This document shows, in pieces, positions 8,966 to 17,195 of a stretch of 64,000 bases of DNA. The notes beneath the pieces were generated by a model. That model saw nothing but the letters and a program-made list of their open reading frames with translations. It had not been told where the DNA came from and made no database searches. Numbering within the stretch: the stretch's first letter is position 1; every line of letters starts with the position of its first letter. The translations under genes were made by a program, and so were the position numbers. Source of the stretch: Bremerella sp. P1 (GTDB lineage Bacteria; Planctomycetota; Planctomycetia; Pirellulales; Pirellulaceae); NCBI RefSeq assembly GCF_028748185.1, contig NZ_CP118164.1, positions 2,480,001-2,544,000 of the forward strand, written 5' to 3'.

Positions 8966-11773
8966 ATGTTCCGGCCCTATGCACTTCGGCTCCATCCAAC
9001 GGTGGCCTCGGCAACGTTGGTTTTCATGCTTTCGCTGACCCTCCTTGCTATTGGCTGCACGCCACCTCCCACCGGGCGACCGTCCACCAACAACACAACG
9101 CTCAATCCAAATCCCAACACAACGGTTCCTAGTTCAGCCGTGACTTCCCCGGCAAAGCTGCCTGGTCCCGATGAAGTCCCCGCAGAAGAAACGAAAGAAG
9201 CCGTTGCCGAGTCGAACGTAACTCCGGCCGAAACCAGTGAAAACCTGACTCCGGTTGTCACGCCTGACGAAAAGCCTGGCAAGACACTGGTCGACACCGT
9301 CGAGACCACACCTGCCAAGCCAAGCGAAGAGCTGACACCTCCTACCGTGACCGAAACGCCTGCCGATGCAGCGATGAAGGAAGAAGCGGCGAAAGAGGAA
9401 GTCAAAGCTGAAGCAGCTGCCGAAGAAGAAAAGCCTGCTCCTAAGGAAATGACCAAAGAGGAAGCTCCTGCCAAGGAAGCTCCCGCGGAAGAGGCGAAGG
9501 AAGAACCCGTCGCTGAAGTTGCTTCCGCCAAGAAGACCACCACCGCCGCTTCGGCCAGCGAAAGCCAAGCCGACCCGCAAGACTGGCTCTACTGGCGTGG
9601 CCCTGAGTTCAACGGCATCAGCCGCGCAACCGGCCTGCCGGAAAGCTGGGACCCAGAAGGCGGCGAAGGCAGTAACGTCTTGTGGAAGCGAGACGATCTC
9701 GGAACCCGCAGCACGCCTGTGGTCATGAACGGCAAGCTCTTCATGCTCGCCTCCGCCGAACAAGGCACCTCTCGTGAAGGGGAACGCGTGGTCTGTGTCG
9801 ACGCCAAGACGGGCGACACGATCTGGGAAAACCGCTTCAACGTTTATCTCTCGGACGTCCCAGTCGAACGTGTTGGTTGGTCTGCGGTCACCGCTGATCC
9901 TGAAACGAACACGGTCTTCGCGTTGGGTGTTGCCGGCCACTTCCAATGTATCGATGCCGATACGGGCAAGACGGTTTGGCTTCGTAAGATGCATGAAGAG
10001 TTCGGCCTGCTGACGACCTACGGTGGTCGAACCAACTTCCCCTTGGTCTACGAAGACCTGGTGATCATCAGCGGGATTGTGATCGGCTGGGGCGACATGG
10101 CCAAGCCAGCTCACCGCTTCCTGGGGATGAACAAGGAAACGGGCGAAGTCGTCTGGTTCACCGAAACGACTCCCCTGCCCTACGACACGACCTACAGTGC
10201 CCCGAGCATCAAGATCGTCAACGGTATTCCACAGTACGTGATCGGTGCTGGTGACGGTAAGATCTGGAGCATTCAACCTCGCACCGGCCAGCACAACTGG
10301 AGCTTCGCATTCGCCGCTCGCGGTTTGTACGGCACCCCGATCATTGAAGGCGATACCGTCTTCATGGCCCAGGGTGAAGAAAACGTCCAACCGAAGGAAG
10401 TCGACGGCCAGATCGTCATCGACGTCGACAACACCATGGGTGCCGTCGTCTCGGTCGACGCGACCAAGTCCGGCGACATCTCAGTCACGGGACAAAACTG
10501 GAAGGTTGTCGAACTCAACGGTAACCGCAGTGCTCCGCTTTACGTCAACGACAAGTTGTATGTGATCGACGACCGAGCCAAGCTGTTCGTGCTGGATCCG
10601 AAGACCGGCGAAGAGCTCTTCAAGAAGACGCCTCTGGGCACCAAGATGTTTGCCTCGCCGCTGTACGCCGACGGCAAGATCTACACCATCACCGAGAATG
10701 GCCGCTACTACGTGCTGGGCATTCAAGAGGATGGTAGTGTCGACATCCTGACCAAGGGACGTTTGCCAGAAGGGGACGCACTCGGTTCGCCGATTTGTGC
10801 TCACGGACGTATCTACTTCCCCACGACCACCGCCCTGTACTGCGTTGGCAACGAAGCCAAGGAAACCGGCTTCAGTGGCCTGCCAGAGCAGCCAAAAGAA
10901 GATCCCGTTTCCGACGACCCAGAACCGGCTCACGCCCAAGTGATTCCAGCCGAAACGCTGATCTATCCTGGGGACGCAGTCGATTATCGCGTCAAGCTGT
11001 TCAACTCGCGCGGTCAGTTCGTAAAGGACGCCGAGAAGGTTGAGTTCAGTGTTGAAGGCCCTGCCAAGATCGACGAAGCCGGCAAGCTAACGGCCAATGA
11101 AGACGCAGGCCATGCTCCGGCCTACGTCACGGCCAAGGCCGACGGTTTGACAGGCAATGCCCGCTTGCGAATCGTTCCGCCGCTGCCATGGAGCTTCGAC
11201 TTTGAAGGTATCGCAATTAACGAGATGACCGGCAAAGGCGAACCGCCGATCACTTGGGTTGGTGCCCGCTATCGTCACGTTGTGCGTGAGGTAGATGGCA
11301 ACAAGGTCATGGTGAAAATCACCACGATTCCTAAGGGAACGCGAAGCCAAGGCTGGATGGGCCACTCGGATCTGCATGACTACACGATCGAAGCCGACGT
11401 GATGGGTCACGAGAAAGATGGCCAACTTCCCGATATCGGTGTCACCGCCCAGGGCTATATCTTCATGCTGATGGGCAACGAGTCGAAGGCCCGTGCTTTG
11501 ACCTGGATTACTCAGCAGCGGATCGCCAAAGACGTGGACTTCACCCTGGAACCAGGCGTCTGGTACCACATGAAGTTCAAAGTGTCGAATCAGGATGACG
11601 GCACCGTCAAAGCCCAAGGTAAGGCCTGGAAGAAGGACGAAGCGGAACCGGAAGCGTGGATGGTCGAGATCGTCGACAGTGTCCCCAACACGTCCGGTAG
11701 CCCAGGTCTCTTCGGAAATGCGAAAACTGGGGAAATCTTCCTGGACAATATCACGGTGACTCCGAATAGTTAA
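8966..11773 (+). CDS. Large PQQ-type beta-propeller lipoprotein with C-terminal accessory domains
   Basis: 935 residues from the ATG at 8966; a TTG 45 bases upstream is in frame, but the ATG opens a lipoprotein signal (TLVFMLSLTLLAIGC, lipobox LAIGC). Residues about 25-205 are a low-complexity Ala/Glu/Lys/Pro linker. Next comes a PQQ-like propeller starting DWLYWRGPEFNGIS, with repeats such as VVCVDAKTGDTIWE, FVLDPKTGEELF and YYVLGIQEDG. The C-terminal third has an Ig-like region (YPGDAVDYRVKLFNSRGQF) and a concanavalin-like or LamG-like region ending GEIFLDNITVTPNS. Such planctomycete proteins are exported and of unknown substrate; PQQ binding is not shown. The next propeller gene starts 63 bases downstream, probably in the same transcript. 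Confidence 0.9.
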   Translation: MFRPYALRLHPTVASATLVFMLSLTLLAIGCTPPPTGRPSTNNTTLNPNPNTTVPSSAVTSPAKLPGPDEVPAEETKEAVAESNVTPAETSENLTPVVTPDEKPGKTLVDTVETTPAKPSEELTPPTVTETPADAAMKEEAAKEEVKAEAAAEEEKPAPKEMTKEEAPAKEAPAEEAKEEPVAEVASAKKTTTAASASESQADPQDWLYWRGPEFNGISRATGLPESWDPEGGEGSNVLWKRDDLGTRSTPVVMNGKLFMLASAEQGTSREGERVVCVDAKTGDTIWENRFNVYLSDVPVERVGWSAVTADPETNTVFALGVAGHFQCIDADTGKTVWLRKMHEEFGLLTTYGGRTNFPLVYEDLVIISGIVIGWGDMAKPAHRFLGMNKETGEVVWFTETTPLPYDTTYSAPSIKIVNGIPQYVIGAGDGKIWSIQPRTGQHNWSFAFAARGLYGTPIIEGDTVFMAQGEENVQPKEVDGQIVIDVDNTMGAVVSVDATKSGDISVTGQNWKVVELNGNRSAPLYVNDKLYVIDDRAKLFVLDPKTGEELFKKTPLGTKMFASPLYADGKIYTITENGRYYVLGIQEDGSVDILTKGRLPEGDALGSPICAHGRIYFPTTTALYCVGNEAKETGFSGLPEQPKEDPVSDDPEPAHAQVIPAETLIYPGDAVDYRVKLFNSRGQFVKDAEKVEFSVEGPAKIDEAGKLTANEDAGHAPAYVTAKADGLTGNARLRIVPPLPWSFDFEGIAINEMTGKGEPPITWVGARYRHVVREVDGNKVMVKITTIPKGTRSQGWMGHSDLHDYTIEADVMGHEKDGQLPDIGVTAQGYIFMLMGNESKARALTWITQQRIAKDVDFTLEPGVWYHMKFKVSNQDDGTVKAQGKAWKKDEAEPEAWMVEIVDSVPNTSGSPGLFGNAKTGEIFLDNITVTPNS

Positions 11774-11836
11774 CTGTCGGACTCCCGCCTCAATTCCTCC
11801 CTCATATCACTCAATTCACGTACGAGCATAGAACCA

Positions 11837-13537
11837 ATGAAATCGACGTATGCTTATCTAGCTATCGTGGGCTCGGCCTGCGTTGGCATGACGATCGCAG
11901 GCCTCTTGCCGGAAGAGCGTGCTATCGCTCAGGACGAAGTGGCCAAGGCCGAAATTACCAAGGATTGGCCGCAATGGGGTGGCGATTCCAAGCGAAACAA
12001 CACTCCCTCTGCCACGAACATCCCCACCATTTGGGATATCGGTGGCTTCGATCGCCAGACCGGTGAGTGGCAAAAAGACGACGCCGAAAACATCAAGTGG
12101 GTTGCCGCTTTGGGTAGCCAGTCGTACGGCAACCCGGTAGTCGCCGACGGCAAGATCTTTGTTGGCACCAATAACGGTAACGGTTACATCGATCGCTATC
12201 CGTCCAAGGTCGACCTGGGCTGCCTGGTTTGTTTCGACGAAGCGACCGGCGAATTCCTGTGGCAACACTCCAGTGAAAAGCTGCCTACCGGCCGCGTCCA
12301 CGACTGGCCGCTGCAAGGTGTCTGCTGTGCTCCTTACATCGAAGGCAAGAAGCTGTGGTTTGTCACCAGCCGCGGTGAAGTCCGCTGCCTCGATACCGAA
12401 GGCTTCCGCGACGGCGAAAACAACGGTCCTTACAAGGACGAAGAGTTCACCGGCGACAAAGAAGCCGACGTCATTTGGGTCTTCGACATGATGAAGGACC
12501 TGGGCGTTTCGCAGCACAACATGTGCAGCTGCTCGGTAACCTGTCTGGGTGACATTCTGTTCGTGAACACTTCCAACGGTGTCGACGAGTCGCACATCGT
12601 GATTCCTTCGACGGGTGCCCCTAGCTTCATCGCCATGGACAAGAACACCGGCGAAGTTTACTGGACCGACAAGTCGCCTGGTAACAACATCCTGCACGGT
12701 CAATGGTCGAGCCCAACGGTTGCGGAACTGGGTGGCGTTCCCCAAGTGATCTTCGCTGGCGGCGACGGCTGGGTTTATTCCTTCAAGGCCGACAAGGGAA
12801 CCGACGGCAAGCCAGAACTGCTCTGGAAGTTCGACGGCAACCCGAAGACCTCGAAGTGGGTTCTCGGCGGTCGCGGTACGCGTAACAACATCATCGCTAC
12901 CCCGGTTATCTACGATCAAAAGGTCTACGTGGCCGTCGGTCAGGACCCGGAACACGGTGAAGGCGAAGGTCACCTCTGGTGCCTGGATCCCACCAAGCGT
13001 GGTGATGTCAGCTCGGAACTGGCCATGAAGATCGAAGGCAGCCAGCGTGTGCCGATCGAACATCGCCGCATTCAAGCCGTGATCGAAGAAGAAGGCGACG
13101 TGGCCGTTCCTAATCCGAACAGCGCCGTGATCTGGCACTACTCGACCTTCGATCAAGACGAAGACGGCAAGATCGAATTCGAGGAAACGATGCACCGCAG
13201 CATCGGTACCTGCACGATCAAAGACGACATCCTCTACATCGCTGACTTCAGCGGTCTGCTGCACTGCCTGAACGCCCAGACCGGCAAGCCGAACTGGACG
13301 TACGATATGTTCGCCGCAGCCTGGGGCTCGGCCTTGATTGTGAACGATCACGTCTACATCGGTGACGAAGACGGCGACGTGGCGGTCTTCAAGCTGTCGG
13401 CCGATCCGGATGACGCCGAACCGCTCGAAGAGATCAACATGGGCAACTCGGTCTACTCGACCCCAATCGTTGCCAATGGTGTGTTGTACATCGCCAACAA
13501 GACGCACCTCTTCGCAATCACCGAGGGTGGCGAGTAA
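11837..13537 (+). CDS. Secreted PQQ-like beta-propeller protein with an EF-hand loop
   Basis: 566 residues with a signal peptide (MKSTYAYLAIVGSACVG...AIAQ). Propeller blades are visible as DWPQWGGDSKRNNTPS, LVCFDEATGEFLWQ, FIAMDKNTGEVYWTD and LHCLNAQTGKPNWTYD. At residues 439-450 the sequence DQDEDGKIEFEE is a canonical EF-hand calcium loop (D-x-D-x-D-G-x-I-x-x-x-E) set between blades. The protein is paired with the larger propeller lipoprotein upstream and a terminator closes the unit. It is probably periplasmic. Function is unknown; a quinoprotein dehydrogenase role would need PQQ-binding residues I cannot confirm. Confidence 0.9.
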   Translation: MKSTYAYLAIVGSACVGMTIAGLLPEERAIAQDEVAKAEITKDWPQWGGDSKRNNTPSATNIPTIWDIGGFDRQTGEWQKDDAENIKWVAALGSQSYGNPVVADGKIFVGTNNGNGYIDRYPSKVDLGCLVCFDEATGEFLWQHSSEKLPTGRVHDWPLQGVCCAPYIEGKKLWFVTSRGEVRCLDTEGFRDGENNGPYKDEEFTGDKEADVIWVFDMMKDLGVSQHNMCSCSVTCLGDILFVNTSNGVDESHIVIPSTGAPSFIAMDKNTGEVYWTDKSPGNNILHGQWSSPTVAELGGVPQVIFAGGDGWVYSFKADKGTDGKPELLWKFDGNPKTSKWVLGGRGTRNNIIATPVIYDQKVYVAVGQDPEHGEGEGHLWCLDPTKRGDVSSELAMKIEGSQRVPIEHRRIQAVIEEEGDVAVPNPNSAVIWHYSTFDQDEDGKIEFEETMHRSIGTCTIKDDILYIADFSGLLHCLNAQTGKPNWTYDMFAAAWGSALIVNDHVYIGDEDGDVAVFKLSADPDDAEPLEEINMGNSVYSTPIVANGVLYIANKTHLFAITEGGE

Positions 13538-13563
13538 CCTCACCGCCTGACACTGCATCAAAG

Positions 13564-13600
13564 ACGCGGGAGTGACCACTTGGCGCTCCCGCGTTTTTTT
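13564..13600 (+). terminator. Intrinsic terminator after the PQQ gene pair
   Basis: A perfect 9-bp stem ACGCGGGAG / CTCCCGCGT with a 13-base loop is followed by a run of T. Confidence 0.9.
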
Positions 13601-13633
13601 ATTGTTCGAGCAAGAGACAGAGGAACCCGGAAG

Positions 13634-14005
13634 ATGCCTAAACAAGTTCTCGACGTCGGCAATTGTGGTTACGACCACGGTTCGCTCAAGAACCTGATCG
13701 AACGTAACTTCGACGCCAAGGTCCTTCAATCGCACGGTCCGGCCGACACAATCCGAATGATGCGCGAACAAACGTTCGCCCTGGTGGTCATTAATCGTAA
13801 GCTCGACCGCGATCATTCCAATGGGATCGATATCTTGATCGACCTCAAAGCGGACGAGCAGTTTCAAGATGTCCCGGTGATGATGCTCTCGAACTTCGAG
13901 GACGCCCAAGCCGCCGCAGAGGCCGCTGGTGCCGTGCCTGGCTTTGGCAAGCGGGATCTGGGCAAAGAGTCGACCCTGAAAAAGCTGGAGCCCTTTCTAG
14001 GATAG
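13634..14005 (+). CDS. Degenerate response-regulator receiver protein
   Basis: 123 residues from the ATG at 13634; the upstream in-frame extension crosses the terminator and is rejected. The order of elements follows a CheY-like receiver: QVLDVGNCGYDHGSLKNLI, FALVVINRKLDRDHSNGIDIL, VPVMMLSNFEDAQAAAEAAG and GFGKRDL. The normal phospho-acceptor aspartate at the end of beta3 is Asn54 (VVINRK). The acidic pair at the end of beta1 is replaced by D-V-G-N. It probably cannot be phosphorylated in the usual way and may be a constitutive protein-binding pseudoreceiver. Only two bases separate it from csaA, so the two are co-transcribed. Confidence 0.75.
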   Translation: MPKQVLDVGNCGYDHGSLKNLIERNFDAKVLQSHGPADTIRMMREQTFALVVINRKLDRDHSNGIDILIDLKADEQFQDVPVMMLSNFEDAQAAAEAAGAVPGFGKRDLGKESTLKKLEPFLG

Positions 14006-14007
14006 CC

Positions 14008-14346
14008 ATGTCTGAGATCACCTGGAGCGACTTCGAGGCCGTAGAACTGCGTGTCGGTACGATTGTCGAAGTCGAAGATTTCCCCGAAGCTCGCCGACCG
14101 GCGTACAAGCTGAAGGTCGACTTCGGCGATCCTCTAGGCATTAAAAAGTCGAGCGCCCAGATTACACAGCTCTACTCGAAAGACGAACTGCTGGGCAAGC
14201 AGATCATCGCCGTCACCAACTTCCCCCCGAAACAGATCGGCCCCATCCGCAGCGAGGTCCTGGTGACCGGCTTCTACGGCGAAGATGGAGCCGTCACGTT
14301 AGCCGTACCGGATAGACCGACGGCCAATGGGAATCGTTTGGCGTAA
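14008..14346 (+). CDS. csaA: CsaA-type tRNA-binding domain protein
   Basis: 112 residues, the usual length for CsaA. FEAVELRVGTIVEVEDFPEA and KLKVDFGDPLGIKKSSAQI match the EMAP-II / tRNA-binding OB fold, with the conserved GxKxSSAQI and FPPKQIGPIRSEVLV blocks. CsaA is known as an export-related chaperone and tRNA-binding protein. It is the second gene of a two-gene unit with the pseudoreceiver, and its stop lies two bases from the convergent aguA stop; no hairpin fits between them. Confidence 0.92.
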   Translation: MSEITWSDFEAVELRVGTIVEVEDFPEARRPAYKLKVDFGDPLGIKKSSAQITQLYSKDELLGKQIIAVTNFPPKQIGPIRSEVLVTGFYGEDGAVTLAVPDRPTANGNRLA

Positions 14347-14348
14347 CA

Positions 14349-15380
14349 CTACTTCATTATCTGCTGCGAGATGCAGTGGAACGCTCCCAGGCCCCATACC
14401 AGATCGATGGCCTCAATGGGCACGACCTTGCGATCGGGGAAACATCCTTGCAGCGTATCGCAGGCCTTCTCATCCGCATCGTCGCCAAACTGCGGAACGA
14501 TGACGATCTCGTTAGCGATGTAGAAGTTGCAGTAGCTGGCCGGCAGGCGTTGGTCGTCCTGGTACTTGGCCTTGGGCATGGGCAGCGGAATCACTTCCAG
14601 GGGCTGCTCGTTCAGGTCGGTCATGGCCTGCAGGTCGGTAAAGTTCTGCTGCAACGCCTCGTAGTTCTCGTCGCTTGAATCTTCTTCGTAGGCGGCGACC
14701 ACCGTACCCAAGCCGACGAAACGAGCCAGCTCGTCGATGTGACCATCCGTATCGTCGCCAGCGATCCCATGGTGGAGCCACAGAATCTTTTCGGCGCACA
14801 GGTAATCGCACAGAAACTTCTCGGTCTCTGCCTGCGAGAGGTGAGGATTTCGATTCGGGTTCAACAGGCACTCAGTCGTGCTGAGCACTAGCCCTCCGCC
14901 GTTGCCGTCGACGGCTCCCCCTTCCATGACGATGCCTGGCTGAAAACGGCCGAAGCCGAGCTTCTCGGAAAGTCGCTCCGGCACGGCCTGGTCGTCATCC
15001 CACGGCGGATACTTGCCACCCCAGGCATTGTAGTTCCAGTCGACCGCCATCCAGGGTTTGCCTTTGGGTGCCTGCAGGAAGCTCGGCCCATGGTCGCGTG
15101 CCCAGGCATCGTTGGTGGGGATCGCATGAATGAAGACGTTGGGCAGATGCCCCACCAGGTCTTCGGCCTGGGTCAGCACCTCGCCGGCGGCTGCCAGAAT
15201 GTGAACGTCCTCGACTTCGCACAGGGCCGTCACCAGCTTCTTGTACACGCCGGGGACTGGCTCGAACTTCCCAGGCCACGAATCGCGATTATGCGGCCAC
15301 GAAAGGAGCGTTCCGACGTGCGGTTCCCATTCCGCCGGCCAGCGATACGCTTGTTGTTTGGGCGTCAGACGATCATTCAT
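14349..15380 (-). CDS. aguA: Agmatine deiminase
   Basis: 343 residues. It converts agmatine to N-carbamoylputrescine and ammonia. Family blocks seen: RWPAEWEPHVGTLLSWPHN, NDAWARDHGPSF, IVMEGGAVDGNGGGLVLST, DDTDGHIDELARF with His214, and the C-terminal LGAFHCISQQ with the nucleophile Cys336. The start overlaps the end of aguB by the ATGA tetranucleotide (15377-15380), so the genes are translationally coupled and aguB is read first. Together they give putrescine from agmatine without ornithine decarboxylase. No arginine decarboxylase is in the window. Confidence 0.95.
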   Translation of the reverse strand: MNDRLTPKQQAYRWPAEWEPHVGTLLSWPHNRDSWPGKFEPVPGVYKKLVTALCEVEDVHILAAAGEVLTQAEDLVGHLPNVFIHAIPTNDAWARDHGPSFLQAPKGKPWMAVDWNYNAWGGKYPPWDDDQAVPERLSEKLGFGRFQPGIVMEGGAVDGNGGGLVLSTTECLLNPNRNPHLSQAETEKFLCDYLCAEKILWLHHGIAGDDTDGHIDELARFVGLGTVVAAYEEDSSDENYEALQQNFTDLQAMTDLNEQPLEVIPLPMPKAKYQDDQRLPASYCNFYIANEIVIVPQFGDDADEKACDTLQGCFPDRKVVPIEAIDLVWGLGAFHCISQQIMK

Positions 15381-16264
15381 GAGGTGATGTCCCCATCGAT
15401 GAATCGCTTGGTCAGCCCACCGTAGGCATCGATGCGGCGATCACGCAAAAACGGCCAGTGCGTGCGCGAGAACTCGATCTGAGCCAGGTTGCACTCGACC
15501 ACCAAGATCTCTTCCTGGTCGTGCGATGCGACCTCCAGCAGTGTGCCGGTTGGGTCGACCACGAACGAGTGCCCCCAGAACTCGATGTTGTCTTCGATGC
15601 CGACGCGGTTGGGCGCGGCGACAAACACACCGTTGGCAATCGCATGGCTCCGCATCATCGTTTCCCAGGCCGATACCTGGGCCGGGCCGTACTCTTCCTT
15701 CTCAGGATGCAGCCAGCCGATCGCCGTTGGGTAGACCAGGATCTGAGCCCCGGTCAGGGCCGTCAGGCGAGCCGCTTCGGGGAACCATTGATCCCAGCAA
15801 ATGCAGACGCCCACGCGGCCAAACTTCGTGTCGAACGTCCGGAAGCCGATATCGCCAGGCGTGAAGTAAAACTTCTCGTAGTAGTGCGGATCGTCGGGGA
15901 TGTGCATCTTGCGGTAGATGCCCAGCATTGCTCCGTCCGCATCGAATACGGCGGCCGTGTTATGAAACAAACCTTCGGCGCGTTTCTCGAACAGCGAAGC
16001 CACGACCACCACGCCGTGGTCTTTGGCAGCCGCTTGAATGCGTTCACTGGTTGGGCCAGGAATCGGTTCGGCCTGTTGGAACTGGATGTGGTCCTCGGTC
16101 TGGCAAAAGTAGAGACCGGGAAACAGCTCTTGCAGGCAAACGATGTTTGCGCCTTGCTGGGCGGCCTCGGCGATTTTGGCGACTGCCTTGTCGACGTTCT
16201 CTTGCTTGCTGCCGCTGCACGTCATCTGCACGACGGCGACGTTGACCTTGTCCGGTTTGCTCAT
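15377..16264 (-). CDS. aguB: N-carbamoylputrescine amidase
   Basis: 295 residues of the carbon-nitrogen hydrolase (nitrilase) superfamily. The catalytic triad is visible as Glu46 (CLQELFPGLYF), Lys119 (YRKMHIPDDP) and Cys156 (GVCICWDQWFPEAAR). The LYFCQTED and KFYFTPGD blocks are those of the carbamoylputrescine branch. It hydrolyses N-carbamoylputrescine to putrescine, CO2 and ammonia, the step after AguA. It is the first gene of a two-gene operon and is divergent from bioD across a 68-base gap that must hold both promoters. Confidence 0.95.
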   Translation of the reverse strand: MSKPDKVNVAVVQMTCSGSKQENVDKAVAKIAEAAQQGANIVCLQELFPGLYFCQTEDHIQFQQAEPIPGPTSERIQAAAKDHGVVVVASLFEKRAEGLFHNTAAVFDADGAMLGIYRKMHIPDDPHYYEKFYFTPGDIGFRTFDTKFGRVGVCICWDQWFPEAARLTALTGAQILVYPTAIGWLHPEKEEYGPAQVSAWETMMRSHAIANGVFVAAPNRVGIEDNIEFWGHSFVVDPTGTLLEVASHDQEEILVVECNLAQIEFSRTHWPFLRDRRIDAYGGLTKRFIDGDITS

Positions 16265-16332
16265 GTTTCTGACTGCTTACTACCCTGAAGCGATGCTGGG
16301 ATGCGAACTGGCAAAATGGTACTATTTCCCCT

Positions 16333-17055
16333 ATGGACAGAAAACCACCAAGAGGACTCTTTATTACCGGAAATAATACGGGCGTCGGCAAGACCCACGT
16401 GGCCGGTTTGATTGCCCAAAGCCTTCGAAATGCGGGCCTCCGCGTTGGCGCGTACAAGCCAGCGGCCAGTGGATTGATCCAACAGGACGGCCGGTGGATC
16501 TCGGAAGACGTGCAAACCTTGTGGGAAGCTTCCGGCAAAATCTGGGACACGCAGCGCATTTGCCCGCAAACGTTTCACGCGCCGCTTGCTCCGCATCTGT
16601 CTGCTCGAGCCGAAGGAAAGGAAATCGACACCAGCCTCTTACGAACCGGCTTCGACTATTGGAAGCAGCAGTACGCCGCCGGTGAGTGCGATTTCATCCT
16701 GGTCGAAGGGGCTGGCGGGCTGCTTTCGCCCATGTCGGACGAAGATTATGTCGCCGACCTGGCCTTGGAATTTGGACTGCCGCTGATCGTGGTCGCGGCC
16801 AACCGATTGGGCATGATCAACGAAACGCTCCAGACACTTCTCACGGCCCAATCTTATCAGCAAGGCGTTCCGATTGCTGGCATCGTTTTGAATGATATCG
16901 CCGCCGAAGTGAGCGATGTCAGCCGCGACAGCAACCGAGCCGAACTCGCCCGCCACTGCCAGACGCCGATTCTGACGCATGTTCCTTTTGGCGCGAATCA
17001 ATTGCCTGACCCGGTCGACTGGCTGTCGCTTGCCAGCACGACCCCCTCGGCGTAA
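16333..17055 (+). CDS. bioD: Dethiobiotin synthetase
   Basis: 240 residues. It forms the ureido ring of dethiobiotin from DAPA, CO2 and ATP. ITGNNTGVGKTHVAG is the Walker A loop (residues 13-21), VGAYKPAASG carries the conserved lysine, and LVEGAGGLLSPM and VVAANRLGMINETL are the remaining family blocks. Length is typical. No other bio gene is in the window, so the pathway is scattered here. Confidence 0.93.
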   Translation: MDRKPPRGLFITGNNTGVGKTHVAGLIAQSLRNAGLRVGAYKPAASGLIQQDGRWISEDVQTLWEASGKIWDTQRICPQTFHAPLAPHLSARAEGKEIDTSLLRTGFDYWKQQYAAGECDFILVEGAGGLLSPMSDEDYVADLALEFGLPLIVVAANRLGMINETLQTLLTAQSYQQGVPIAGIVLNDIAAEVSDVSRDSNRAELARHCQTPILTHVPFGANQLPDPVDWLSLASTTPSA

Positions 17056-17195
17056 GTGCCGCTGGGGACAAAAATTCGGAAAAAATCTCCTTTCTCCAAA
17101 TCGCTGGGCGAAAGTGTCTCGTCTCTCTGGGTGAGCTCATTAGGTGAAACAACGCAAAAACACTCATCCCAACCGAATTGTGCGGGTCGAAACCG

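Noticed and set aside
11858-13909. Minus-strand frame of about 683 codons across the second PQQ gene and the pseudoreceiver
   Set aside because: Antisense shadow caused by codon bias. It crosses a plus-strand terminator and shows no protein-family pattern.
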